DNA from: Tachypleus tridentatus
Taxonomy: Eukaryota; Arthropoda; Merostomata; Xiphosura; Limulidae
Assembly (NCBI RefSeq): GCF_004210375.1
Contig: NC_134831.1
Coordinates: 1,488,001 to 1,552,000 of the forward strand
DNA: 64,000 bases
Direction of reading: 5' to 3'
Each line of letters opens with the position of its first letter. The first letter of the stretch is position 1. The notes under the pieces were generated by a model. The model was not told where the DNA came from, made no database searches, and worked only from the letters and a program-made list of their open reading frames with translations. Below, piece after piece: positions 1 through 12,700 of this stretch. The position numbers were made by a program, and so were the translations under genes.

Positions 1-1412
1 TTAAAACAATTAGAGAAATGAAGTCTCCCAAGCTTCATTTCTTCTCATTTGGATAATCGTTTTGAAATATCCTTTTATTTATTGTATTGTTTTTTTGAAG
101 AAAAGAAATAGCACGTTTTAATCTATAAGAGATTTGTGAAACCTTCTCTTATGATTCACCAATGAAAGATGAGAGTATTAAAGATAAAGGTTTTTGAGTA
201 AAAAACATTTTTCAGTGTTTCTTAAGTTGTGAGAGTATTTAATTCTGAATTATCAAAAAGACTCGGATAGGGTTTTTATGTCTCTTTCCATTTGTTTTTA
301 ACAGGTAGCTAGAACAGATGGTTAAAGCTCTTGTGACATGTTAATCTGTAAGGCCCTCTTCGCCTATCCAAGGATTGAAAGCTGAAAGTCCATGTTTGGC
401 CTTTCTTGTCATCTGTGGTCACCTTGAAATGTGTGAGGACTTGGTGCTGCTGTATGAAGTGTGCTTCTATTTTGTGGATAGTGGAAATTCTGTACATATC
501 TTTAGAACTGTCATTGAATTAATGAGTATTTTTGCATCTTACCATTAGACTTGTTAGTAGTTGAGCTACTAGAAGCCAGAACCTCCTGCATGAGGAAGAA
601 GTTAATTTTAGTGTTGGTTTTGACTCTTCATTCTAGTTTATTCCAGTCCTGGCCCTATCAAAGATCCTGAACTGTATCTATGTATGGATTTTAATAAGAA
701 TTACAGATTTCATACATACAACTTATTAAATTTCACAAATCCTTCAAAGATGTGTACTTTGAATTGTTTTGATTGTAAAACCATCAATATTGTTTGTAGA
801 GATTGGCAGTCAGTCCTGCATTTTTATAGTTTGAATTTTACACACTTTAATATTAGATATGTCAGAACACTTTTTAAACTCCATTTTAATATTGTGCATT
901 AGAAGAGAAACAGTCACCATCAGTTTTAATGAATTCATGGGATTAAGTCTGTCCTGCCCATTAGTCTTGGATTCTTGTGAATTGGGAACAGTTAGCCTCA
1001 ATTTCAGTCTTGCAAGTGCAGACTAGTTTTCTATCTGTATGCTCCTCTAATATGAATTTCAGCTCCCTTGGGCCATATAACTATCCTGGCCGACCCTTTT
1101 TCTTAGCTGCTGGGTGAAACTTAGAGGTCAGGTAAGTGAAAGAGTATTGTTGATGTAGTCTTTTAAACCAGGTGTCTGTCATTCAGTTAATTTCCCCTAT
1201 TTTTGGTAGTTTAGAGAATGTGATAGGTTTCATATTTTTGCCACATTAAAAAAAAAATTACATGGAGTAAAGTTATTACAAATGATGACTCACTGTTTTA
1301 AGTCATTCCGTTTAAGACTTCTCACGTCTTAAGCTGGGTCCGAGTAATGAATACAGTATATTAAACATTCAGAAACACATCTTTATTTTTAACCGAAACC
1401 TTAAATATCATT
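1..1412. other. No supported gene; possible 3' end of a plus-strand neighbour
   Basis: No long frame and no recognised repeat. Slightly richer sequence between about 300 and 1140 has splice-like signals on the plus strand: a strong acceptor ending at 304 and an acceptor/donor pair flanking 1063-1131. Frames close within a few codons, so this is at most 3' UTR or a terminal exon of a gene lying to the left. I cannot identify one. Confidence 0.2.
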
Positions 1413-1493
1413 CCTTCAAATGTTCCCTCGGTGAGCTCAGCAGATAGCCTGATGTGGCTTTGCTATGAGAAAACACACACACCTTCAAATGTT
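1413..1493 (+). mobile_element. 5'-truncated short SINE (family 2) with 12-bp target-site duplication
   Basis: Bases 1425-1481 match only the 3' part of the short tRNA-like SINE seen complete at 33533-33656, from the CTCGGTGAGCTCAGCAGATA stretch to the (AC)n tail. CCTTCAAATGTT at 1413-1424 is repeated exactly at 1482-1493. That marks a 5'-truncated target-primed insertion. Confidence 0.85.
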
Positions 1494-1658
1494 AGTTTCA
1501 CTGCAACCACTGCCCTCTCCTATATATGTTTGTGATTCTGATCACACCCCTTACTGTGGCTTCAGAATTTTATGTACACATATACACAGCTTTTAGTTTT
1601 CCTGCAATGCTATTTATATCACTTACTGCAGATAAAAGCATGAGCTATACAAGCTGTT

Positions 1659-1926
1659 ACAAAGTGGACCCAGCATTTGACTCGTAATCTGAGGGTCGTG
1701 GGTTCAAATCCCAGTTGCATCAAAAACATACTTGCCCTTTCAGCTGTGGGGGCATTATAATGTAAAATTCAATCACACTATTCGTTAGTAAAAGAGTAGC
1801 CCAAGTGTTAATGGTGGGTGGTGATGACTAGATGTCTTCCTTCTAGTCTTACACTGATAAAATATGGACAGCTAGTGCAGATATCCCTCCTGTAGCTTTG
1901 TGCAAAATTCAAAAGAAATAAACAAT
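1659..1926 (+). mobile_element. SINE family 1, degraded, head partly lost
   Basis: The copy contains the remnant tRNA-like segment (ACTCGTAATCTGAGGGTCG and a GGTTCAAATCC B-box-like site), the body marks CGTTAGTAAAAGAGTAGCCC and GGTGGGTGGTGATGACTAG, and the tail GCAAAATTCAAAAGAAATAA. Several substitutions make it one of the older copies. Confidence 0.9.
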
Positions 1927-3631
1927 CATGCTAACTTCTTTTCATAGTTCCAACTGTTACTAATCAATCTTTACCTTTCACTGCACCTGTGTCTTTCAAC
2001 AAACGTCGACACATAAGGCCCTTTGACACAAAATGTTTGCTAGTCCTATAGTGTGGCCCTTCACTTTAAGGGTGCAGTACAATGTTTTATATGATAGTAC
2101 AATTTCAAAATAAAAGATCACCTGTAAGGATTAATTTCAACACAAGCTAAAACAATTTTTAAACTTTGTAGTTTCCACTGTGCAAGTGGCAACAGTTGAG
2201 GATAGGGCATTTTATCATTTATTCATATTATAATTACATAGAAGGTAGTAAGGAAAGGGTATGTTTGTGAGTGTTTTGTAATAGCCCTGATTTGTACTTC
2301 ACCCATTTTAACCCTAGCACGAAGAGTGCTTACCTCTGTATTTATAATGAATTATCTTAAAATGTAGTTAGGTGTTTATGGTGATGTAGACATACACAAA
2401 GTAAATTGTAGGAAAAACATTTTGCACTGGTGCTTGACACCATTTAAAATGTAAATCAACAACAGGAGAGCTTGATTTTGAACAATGTTTGGATTTATCT
2501 CACATGACAATAAACAAGGTATTCTCTGTATGTTTGTTTAATTTGGAAATTAAGCATAATATTTCAAACATTAGAAGTACATTTTCTCATTTTATTCTAT
2601 TAGTAATTCTAATCGTAAAGTATTTCTTTTGTAGGAACAGAAATAAAGAGTGTTTGCTTAAGTTTGTATATGATAAATTTATGTCTTGGTATAATTACAG
2701 TATGCATAGGGTAGAGAAGCACAACTCAATTCAAGGACACTAACATTACCTTGAGCTATGAGGTGACCAAGCAGCAGTACAAACAGTAATGATGAGAAAC
2801 TTTGAATACCATCAAGCAAGTTCCTAACTCGAACTACAATCTAGTTACCATTTTTGGCCACTCAAACTGTTTGAGCTGGATAAAAAGAACACACAACACA
2901 TGTTCCCCAGTAAACTTCAAATATAGATTCAACACTAAAATTAGAATTAAATCACTTGATTTAGCAATTTTCCTCACCTGCAAGCCTTGAACAGTAATTT
3001 GTGTCCCTAACATGCAATGTGAAAATATACTTTGTCAAAATTCTATTAATAAGGGCCTGAAAACATGGAAGAAAAGGAAAAACATGTAAAATGATACCTT
3101 AATGAATGAGAGTACAATATCCACTCCAGATCTATTAGTGAAAGCAGGTTTTATGAGACAGTTCTTCTAATTGATTAATATCATAAAACCATATTTTATC
3201 AATCTATTTTAAAAAATTAACAAAAAATCTAATTCATGTATGCCTGTTTTATATAATATCCCAGCTTAGGTAATTTGTCATATTTTTGTTTCTATTCAAA
3301 CCAACAACATAGATTTTGTAACTTAAGGACAATGTGTTAAAATGTTTGTTTCATTTAATGAATATAAGTGAACACCTAGTGTCATTCATGCAACTTTCAT
3401 GGTGCAGTTCAAAATGGAATGGCATACTCTAATTGGACTGTTGGACATTCCCTTTGCTACAAAACATTGTTTGTTAAAGGCTAACAAATATTTGGAAAGC
3501 AACAATTCTTAAAATCTCCGATTTCACAGTTACACTTAGATTATAAATATTTCTTTCCTCTCAGATACAGGAAAGGCAGTTAGGTTCCCGTAAATAAGAG
3601 TAACATCTAAAAAATTTAATGCCACACTGTT
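1927..3631. other. Unique AT-rich DNA, no feature seen
   Basis: This is the stretch between the SINE and the end of MRPL58. It has only short chance frames (up to 84 codons), and I recognise no repeat, RNA gene or exon. Confidence 0.5.
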
Positions 3632-3637
3632 TTTATT
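3632..3637 (-). promoter_or_regulatory. Candidate polyadenylation signal for MRPL58
   Basis: AATAAA on the minus strand, about 53 nt past the MRPL58 stop codon. It is the first canonical signal downstream. Cleavage would leave a very short 3' UTR. Such hexamers are common by chance in AT-rich DNA. Confidence 0.5.
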
Positions 3638-3689
3638 ATTCCTATTTTGTGAGGGAAATGCTACTTACTATTTACAGACTTTAATAAGA

Positions 3690-3783
3690 TTATATATCAT
3701 GTAGTGTAGGGGACTGACGATCTTTCTTGAGGGATGAATGAATTCTCTTCTGACGTAACCTCATTGAAGATGCCCGATCTTGT
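3690..3783 (-). CDS. MRPL58: MRPL58 exon 6 (residues 192-222 and stop): basic C-terminal tail
   Basis: This terminal exon encodes RQDRASSMRLRQKRIHSSLK, then KDRQSPTLHDI and TAA. The LRQKRIHS core is a hallmark of ICT1, and the stretch is rich in Arg and Lys. That tail docks in the ribosomal mRNA channel in bacterial ArfB; the same role here is inferred. The acceptor reads ATCACAG. Confidence 0.95.
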
Positions 3784-6700
3784 CTGTGATGGGAAACAGA
3801 TGTGTTAATTATAACTCGATAATTACCTGACAGTAGTTTTACTTTTATCAATTAATTCTAAGTTTATAATTACAACAGAAGAAATACAACTAAATAACTC
3901 CTGTGTATATAAATTGTAAAAAAATTCTAAGAATCATATGTTTATGGTTAATAGTACTTAATAAACTCAATTTGGAGAATAACATAATTCATTATAACAA
4001 TAACCTGGTGAATGTCACATTACAATCTATGATAAAGGGATTTCTGCTTTTGCAGTTTTGACAAAACAATGAAAAAGCTTGTAATAAATACATTCCTCTC
4101 TCTTGTGCACTTTGTTTTTACTTTTATTGTTGCTTCTGATGTTCTAATAAAGTCGACCAATGAAAAATGATTACACTCCTTCCCTTTGATCAAACTGCAA
4201 AATTGTATTTTAACAAATGAAAACAAGAATTTAATCAACCTTTCCTTTTGCCAGATGATCACTGTAATGTCATCTACCTCAGATGTGGTAACATTAAAAC
4301 TGAGATATTTGACTGAATCAAAGTAACATATGTACATTTGTAGATATTTATTCCAATGATGATGGTATCTCATATTTTGTATCTTTGGCCCAATTACCAT
4401 AATTGATACTATTAACATTCATTTTCATTATAATTTTTGAAAATAAATGAAGCAGCTCTGATATAAAGTATTATTAGGAGCTATGTCACCATACACTAAG
4501 ACAGTACTAACTCTAGGTCTTGTTTGTTTTTAATTTTGCAAAAATCAACACCAGGGCTATCTGCACTAGCCATCCCTATCTATTAAGCTGGTTTTCTTTA
4601 AACAGCCTACCACTGTAGGTTGTTTCATGAACTAGTGGTCTTAACAGCCTGCTGTAGTAGTGTATTTACAGAAATGATCTAAAAGGCTTATCAGTGTCCA
4701 AGCTTCAGGAAGACAGTGAAAGACACTGTACCACACACCCTTCTTACCTAGCTTTCAACATCTGCCGTGTTTCTGGAAGCACTTCTGGTGGTGATCGGGA
4801 GGCTTCACGAATCATACATCTAATTTTGTCCATACAGTCAGCCTGATTTAAAGTTTGTGTGCGAGTTTTGTCTGAATTGACCACTAAATATCCCTCTTTG
4901 GTGATGCTGGTTTTGTACTTGAAAGGAAATAACAATGAACATTTATAAGATAAATTATGCTAATATTCATGTTACTTTCTGATTTCTGTGCTGTACAAAG
5001 AGAGAAAGAGAAACCAAAAAATCCCAAGATAGTTTATTAGAGTTTACTGAACAACCATTTTATTTATTGTTTTTCTTTTTATAAAAACAAAGAAACACAC
5101 CTGCACCATAACCTACCACACAAACACTTTAACAACAGCTCCAATCTTGGAGTAAACTTGTAGTCAAAATAAGGCGATTAGTACAAAAGTGTTCAACTAC
5201 TTATACACAGATATTATTAATAGAAAAACATTTTTAACACATTGATAACATAGAAGTACACAATTATATACAAAAACTGAAAATTTTGATGAAACAGCAG
5301 AAAACATTACATTATACAGATAATCAAACATTGCATTTTAAATAGTGTTAATAGAAAAACATCCACTTATTACATAGTAAACATTTGTAGTCATACTATG
5401 TATAATACAGAAACTTGAAAAATAGATTGATTACACAATACAAATGTGTTGCATAATAAATAATATTCATAGAAACAAATTCAAAAATCATTTATTATGC
5501 AGAATAGCAAACACTGTATTATGAATAGTGTTAATAAAAAAACCTCAAAAATAAATTGATTATAGAGTACTGTAAATGTAGCATTTACAGAAAATATCAC
5601 TATAAAAAACGTTAACTGTTTGCACAGAGTAACAAATATTGTATTATGAATAGTAGCACGCACTGCACTGTAAATATTTTAATGCCTAAAAAAATTTAAA
5701 AACAATTGATTAAACATTGCATTAAATCAGTATTAACAAAAAACTCAAAAATTCTTGATTACAAATAGTATCCACAAAAACATAATCCAAAAAATACATT
5801 TGCTACAGTTAGAATCAGATAGATTTTTTTTTTAATTTAGTATACAATCAAAAAATCTTTATTGTAAACATACCTCATGTTAGGAATCCAGTCTCCTTTC
5901 AAGTCAGATATTAAAGTCGTTTTTATACAAATCCTGGACAGGCCCTTGAACTTACTTCCAACACAGATTACTTATTCTTAAACTTTTAGCAACAATAAAG
6001 TGTTTCAACCTGATTGTTATATGCTATGCCAACAATAAGTTCACAGAGGACAGTGCAACATTATGGACACATCATATTGTTTCAGAATATATTAGGGTTG
6101 GAAAATATCCTTTTGGTTGGCATGACACATTTTTCATTACTTGTTGGCAGTAATTTTGTTTTTGTCGATTTTACACATGCAGCTGACAGAACAGCTAAAA
6201 GAAACCTTATCACAATTAATATATATATATATAGTATTTCTAAGTGATATGAAATATTAATGAAACACTCACATGTTCTAACATCTTGTTTCTGGCACTT
6301 TCTGGTATCCAGTCTGCTGTTGAGAGATGAAATCGAATCTCTACTTTGGTATTGACTGAAAGAAAAAAACAAACTATATCTGCAGTGTAAAAGTCTACTC
6401 TCTTTCTACTGTCAGTTTTCTCTGAATATTTCTGAACTCATTTGAATCTAGATTAATCCTTTAAGCAGTTTTAAAAAGATGTATGAATCTCCTTTGATAA
6501 CTATAATTATAATATTTCAGTTATACCCTTTTTATGGTCTAGTCTTTCATTCCTTCAGATCTACAAGATAAATATTTCATTACAGATAGGGAAGAAACTA
6601 GGGGTTGAAAAGAACTATCAAATTAGAAACAACAAGCAAATGTGACCAATGGTCACATGACCCTGTAAATATTTTCTAAATAAACAAATTTGTAGCCACT

Positions 6701-9700
6701 TGACCAGTGTTTCCATTAAAATGTTTGGAATAGTAAGTATGCAATGATTAGTTATAATTAGTTTCTAGTGACCATTTACTGGTGAAATTACTGAATGGTT
6801 ACACCATAAAATGTCTCATCCTGAGTCATCTAAGTTGAATAAACTTGAAGTAAAATTATGGCTAAACTTTGGCCTAGCACAGATGGATTATAATGTAGCT
6901 TTATGCTCAACAGCATAATAACAATATATATTTCAATTACTTGTATAGCTGGAATAATAAAAAACACTAATCTTAATTAGTCCGTTAGTTTATGTGGCAT
7001 TACTCAATGTCACTTCTCAGTGGTAATTGACCATACCAATTAACTGATTAAGTTGCCTAAACCTAATAGTTCATCAAGACTAGAATGGACTTATTGCAGT
7101 AACAGGTTCAGTAGCACTATTAAGAACCACTGATTCCATCCACTGTCCACTAGGGAAAGTCAGTGGTCAGTAACTAACTTCCTAAAGTAACATTTATTTT
7201 CAGTTCTAATAACTACGTACTGAATGAAGATAGTTTGATCATTCACCATCACTCTTCTAATAACAATTTTATAAAGTAGGACTGTTTGTTAGAGGAAGCA
7301 TAGAAACAGTTTGTACCAGATTTCAGTAACTGTTTGTTAGAGGAAGCATAGAAACAGTTTGTACCAGATTTCAGTAACTGTTTGTTAGAGGACACAAGGA
7401 AAGAGTTTCTACCAGATGTCAGCAACTGTTTGTTAGAGGACACAAGAAAAGAGTTTCTACCAGATGTCAGCAACTGTTTGTTAGAGGATGCATGGAACAA
7501 GTTTCTACCAGATTTCAGCAACTGTTTGTTAGAGGATGCATGGAACCAGTATCTACCAGATTTCAGCAACTGTTTGTTAGAGGATGCATGGAACCAGTTT
7601 CTACCAGATATTAGTAATTGTTTGTTAGAGGATGCATGGAACCAGTTTCTACCAGATATTAGTAATTGTTTGTTAGAGGATGCATGGAACCAGTTTCTAC
7701 CAGATATTAGTAATTGTTTGTTAGAGGATGCATGGTACCAGTTTCTACCAGATATTAGTAATTGTTTGGTGGAAGATCAAGTGTATGATCTACTATGTGT
7801 GCAACTTACTATTGAAAAAGAGAAAAATGTGAAATGAAACATATCAAATGTGCCTTTGTACCAAAAAAACATCAAGCAAACATTTATTCTGCACATCAGA
7901 CCAGAACTCACACATTCTGAGAAAATTAAACTTCATTAATTACTAAAGCTCTTTCCTAAGATTCCTTTTCAATGTGGTATAAATTATCAGAACTTTAGGT
8001 CACAAAAGCAGATATAGATAACACTTTCTACATATTTACATAATCAGTAATAATTTGCAAGAATAACATAATGGAATTACCTCTACTAATTGCTGTATTT
8101 CATTAGTTTGTTTTTTTGCCTCTTTTAATTAAAGTAACTTTCTTAATACCTGCATACTTATCAGATATTTTTAAAAATCCTATAATCACCAGTGGTAAGT
8201 TAATATATTTTAGGTTATAACTATTAATTATTTAGAAAATACCACAGCATGGTAAGATATGCCTTAATAAAATCACCACTGTTATCAAGTCTACAAAGGC
8301 AAAAACTTATTTTATTTAAAAAAAACCTAACTAAATAACACTAACACACAAAATATTTGTTAATATCTTACAACAAAGAAGTGATCATAACAGTTTTTAC
8401 TGGTTTGAAAGTGAAAAGGTGAAAATTAAAATGAATAAACTTTCACATTAGATCCTATCCTTTTTTAAGTGAACTAATTATAATCTTTACTCCAGAATTT
8501 ACCCTTATTAACATTTTGACCGCCTGGCCCACTGCTTCGACTATAAGAAATTTTCAATTTATCTAAATGCAAAAAGGGAAAAAAATAAACATATAAAAAC
8601 AAATCTAACCAAAAGAAAAATAACATTTCACTCACTTCATGTTATAGCACAGAAATAAATGATTACACTAAATAGTTTTCTAAGGCAAATGATACATCTC
8701 GAGTGGAGATAACATTTCACAACAACTACAACCTCCAGTCACACTGAAACAATTGAGTTTATATATACTGTAGATATGTTTGAGAACAAAGGTTGAATAG
8801 CAGTTACTTAATTTGTTATTTTGCAAGAAATATTATTTTATAAACCAATTATGTGTTGATTTTTTCTTACCATATTTATACAGTCAGATTTACAAAAATT
8901 ACAACCAAGTTCCTAATTTCAAATTAAATCACAATTTATTTTGTGCAATGAGACTGGGTATGATCTATTTCAATTACTTACCAAAATAAAACAAAATATT
9001 TGTTTCCATAATCCATACAGAACAAGGAAAGAGCAATTCCAAACTGTTTGCCATGAATTAACATTTTATAATATCATATGACTGCATCAATTTCATACCA
9101 ACATGAAAATATGCTATAAATATCTTGGTTCATTTTCAGTGAAGAAAAAAAAAATTACAATTAGCATGATTACGGATGTTTTATATTACTGGTTGTTTAA
9201 AATTCAGATGTTGGTTGGCAAAAAGCACTAAAACATTAAACATCAGAAGTAGCATACGCATAAGCTTCAAGATCAAAATGCAAGTGTTCTTTAAAACAGA
9301 ATTCCTTCATATTTTTTAAATAACAATTTGAATAGTTTCTCAGCATCATTTATGTTGATAACTGGATGCAACAGTAAGGAATTTGACTTGTGATATTGTT
9401 GAGATAAAAAGTTAAATGGTATTTATTTTATTGTTTAAGAGAAAATATGTACAAGAAGAGATTACATCACCAATGTAGACTCACCTATGGGAATATATCC
9501 AGAAAACTTCTCTTCAGAATTTTTTGGTGGCTAAAAAAATTAAAATGGTTATTGCATTACACGTTACAAAACTACAGCTTTGACTGATAAACATGTAATA
9601 TTCATTTTTTCTTAAGTACTCTACTATTGTCAATGGAGCATGATTTGTAGCTAGATATTTCTGTTTTACTAGGATTATTGACTGTGTATTTAAAGATCAA

Positions 9701-12700
9701 GTCAGGGTTAGTGAACTGGTATTTTCTGAGATCCAGTGATGATTAACTGACTGTGTATTTAAGGATCAAGTTAGGGTTAGTGACCTGGTATTTTCTAAAA
9801 TTTAGTAATGATTAACTGACTGTGTATTTAAGGATCAAGTCAAGGTTAGTGACCTGGTATTTTCTAAAATTTAGTAAAGATTAACTGACTGTGTATTTAA
9901 GGATCAAGTCAAGGTTAGTGAACTGGTATTTTCTAAAATTTAGTAATGATTAACTGACTGTGTATTTAAGAATCAAGTCAGGGTTAGTGATCTGGTATTT
10001 TCTAAAATTTAGTAATGATTAACTGACTGTGTATTTAAGGATCAAGTCAAGGTTAGTGAACTGGTATTTTCTGAGATCCAGTGATGATTAACTGACTGTG
10101 TATTTAAGAATCAAGTCAAGGTTAGTGAACTGGTATTTTCTGAGATCCAGTGATGGTTAACTGACTGTGTTTAAAGATCAAGTCAGGGTTAGTAACCTGC
10201 TTTTTTTCAAGACCTAGTGATTATTAATTGATTGTGTATTTATGCTTTCTTACACACGTATCATATCATACTACATGAACATTTTCAAGTAAAATATATG
10301 ATTAGAGTAATTAATTCGTAATTTGTGACATGTGAAAATGTTCATCACGTTAAATAAATAGTTCAAAAAATTAAAAAATAAAACAAAAAGGAAGATGGAA
10401 TATGTGACAATAATGAAATAAGTGTAATAAAATAGAAAATCTACTAATCACCCACATCTATCACTGACTGTCCTTCAAAGCAGTCATTTCACTCTCAACC
10501 ATAAGAAAAATAAAAATTCAAACCCATCCTTTACTTGTTAGGCAACCACTGACTTCATTATTTAAACCCTGTAAAGTCTGGCCTATACTACTGCAGTAGT
10601 AACTAATTCCATAAGTCAAACACTCTTAGTAGAATAATTAACTAACATACCAACATCTTCAAAAACAGTAGAAGTCTCTATTTTACTGACCCCTGAATAG
10701 TCTAGTAAATTTCATTACTTCAATGAGATTACCTCTTACCCTTCTTTTCATAAAAGAAAATAATAGCCCTTAACCCTCTAATCTCTAAGTAGTCCTCCAA
10801 TGAACATTTCAAAATCCTTTCTCAGACAAAAATTACATACAGTATTCCCAGTAAGGCCTAACTAGTGATTCATAAACAGAAATAATCGTGTTAAGTGGCT
10901 TTTAATAAATATGCCTACAAATATACCCTACAGTTCTGTTAGCTTTTCTACTAACAACAGAGCACTGCTTCAATGGCTTGAGTCACTTATCCACTACTCC
11001 ATTATGATTCTTTTCAGTTATTTAAGTAAAATTTAAGGCTTTCACATGTAATTTCCTTAATTATTTTTGTAAAATAAATATATTTATTTAATTCATTCAA
11101 CTTGACTGTATAATTTCTTCCTGCAAAGATATTTTGAGATGCAGTATGTTTATATCTTTTTGGCAAGACTTGTACACCTGTGCTATCAATAGTTCACAAT
11201 TAAAACAGATTTTAACTTTATCATCTTATCAATTCACATTATCCTCAGATATAACAGACTGCTTGAAACTAAACAGATAATACATTAGTTTTAGACAGAT
11301 ATGAGCATGCATCAAGTTCACAAAACAAATAAGCTCAATAAGGAAGCTGTATTGTGTAGTCTTTCTTCAATACATAAATGAAATATGTTTATAATTCTGT
11401 ATATGTTTAATTTAGGGCACAGATAGCCGAGCTGTTTTGTGCCATAAAACACTAAATCAACCAACCAATATGTTTAATTTCAGAAGATACTATGCTATTT
11501 TTGTCAGTCATGGAATGAGTAAATGTTTGTGCATGCTTTTCTGTCTGGTACCATTCACTCTCTTATAGTACTATCGAGCTCTTTGTAATTACTGTAAATG
11601 TATTCATCTAAGACAGTCACAGTACCATACATTTAATGTAGTGGAGTTTTTACCAATAAAAATTAAACATTAAATTAAAATACAATTGCTCTTTAAGTCA
11701 CCAATTTAGAGGAAGATAGTGCACTTAAGGTTAGAGAGGTTTTCAGAGAAATACCCAACACATAATCCTGCTAGTGACACTTACTAAAAAATTTAACAAT
11801 ACAGTTTAATACTAAACTTCTCTGGCATACAGTAATTTAAACAAATATCCAAGCACATTATGCATTTAAATATTATTTTAATCACATCTCTCCCAAGTTA
11901 GTAAGTACTCATGAATGCCTATCTTATTATTATATAAATAATAAGTTTTACTAAAAATAATGTGTAAATTATTATACCCATTTACAAACATGCACTGTTC
12001 ACCAGGTGGAACATATATGATGGTACTATTGCTCTCAAACATGAGAAGATATGCTCCTTACCCACGTGTTTTGGGGTTCTTGTGTTTAGAGTACTCGTAC
12101 AATGAAGTGAATATAAATAAATCGTAATATTGATAAAGGATCTAAATATCACAAAAATTCAAAATTTCAACAATTAAAACAAAAGTGCTCATTTTATAAA
12201 ATAGAAAAGTTTAATATTTTTAACATGCAAATAACATATAATGTTTCTCCGACATTATTACTTACGAATTATTCGTAACATTCCTGCCATAAAGAGAAGG
12301 CGAGTATTAATTAATTATCAAGACCTATGTAATTACTGTTGATTCGCGAGTAATTTCAAGCAGACTAAAAAAATGTCAAAGTTGAACTCAAAGTGATTAA
12401 TTTAAAACTACAGGTCTAAATGTTAAGACTTTACCACTGTAAGTTCAACTGGCTATTTATATATGATATTATAATGTAATTCCACACACACACACACAAA
12501 TATACATATATTCAACGAAATTTTCATGAGAACATATGGTTAGGTTAGTTTAACTTTATGACAAGGTATAATTTATTTAGAATTTTCTAAGGTACAGTAT
12601 ATTTATTTAATATGACTTCTTAAGTACGATAATTAAGTTACTGAAAAAGTAAAATAACAAAGTTTAATTGGTATTAATTTACTTTCATACCTCTGGAATT

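Noticed and set aside
4020..4418. 132-codon minus-strand frame
   Set aside because: It lies inside MRPL58 intron 5, has AT-driven composition, no recognisable domain and no exon role.
7382..7837. 151-codon repeat protein gene
   Set aside because: It is produced by a 48-bp intronic tandem array and is mirrored by an open frame on the other strand. Kept as a repeat and listed as a finding.
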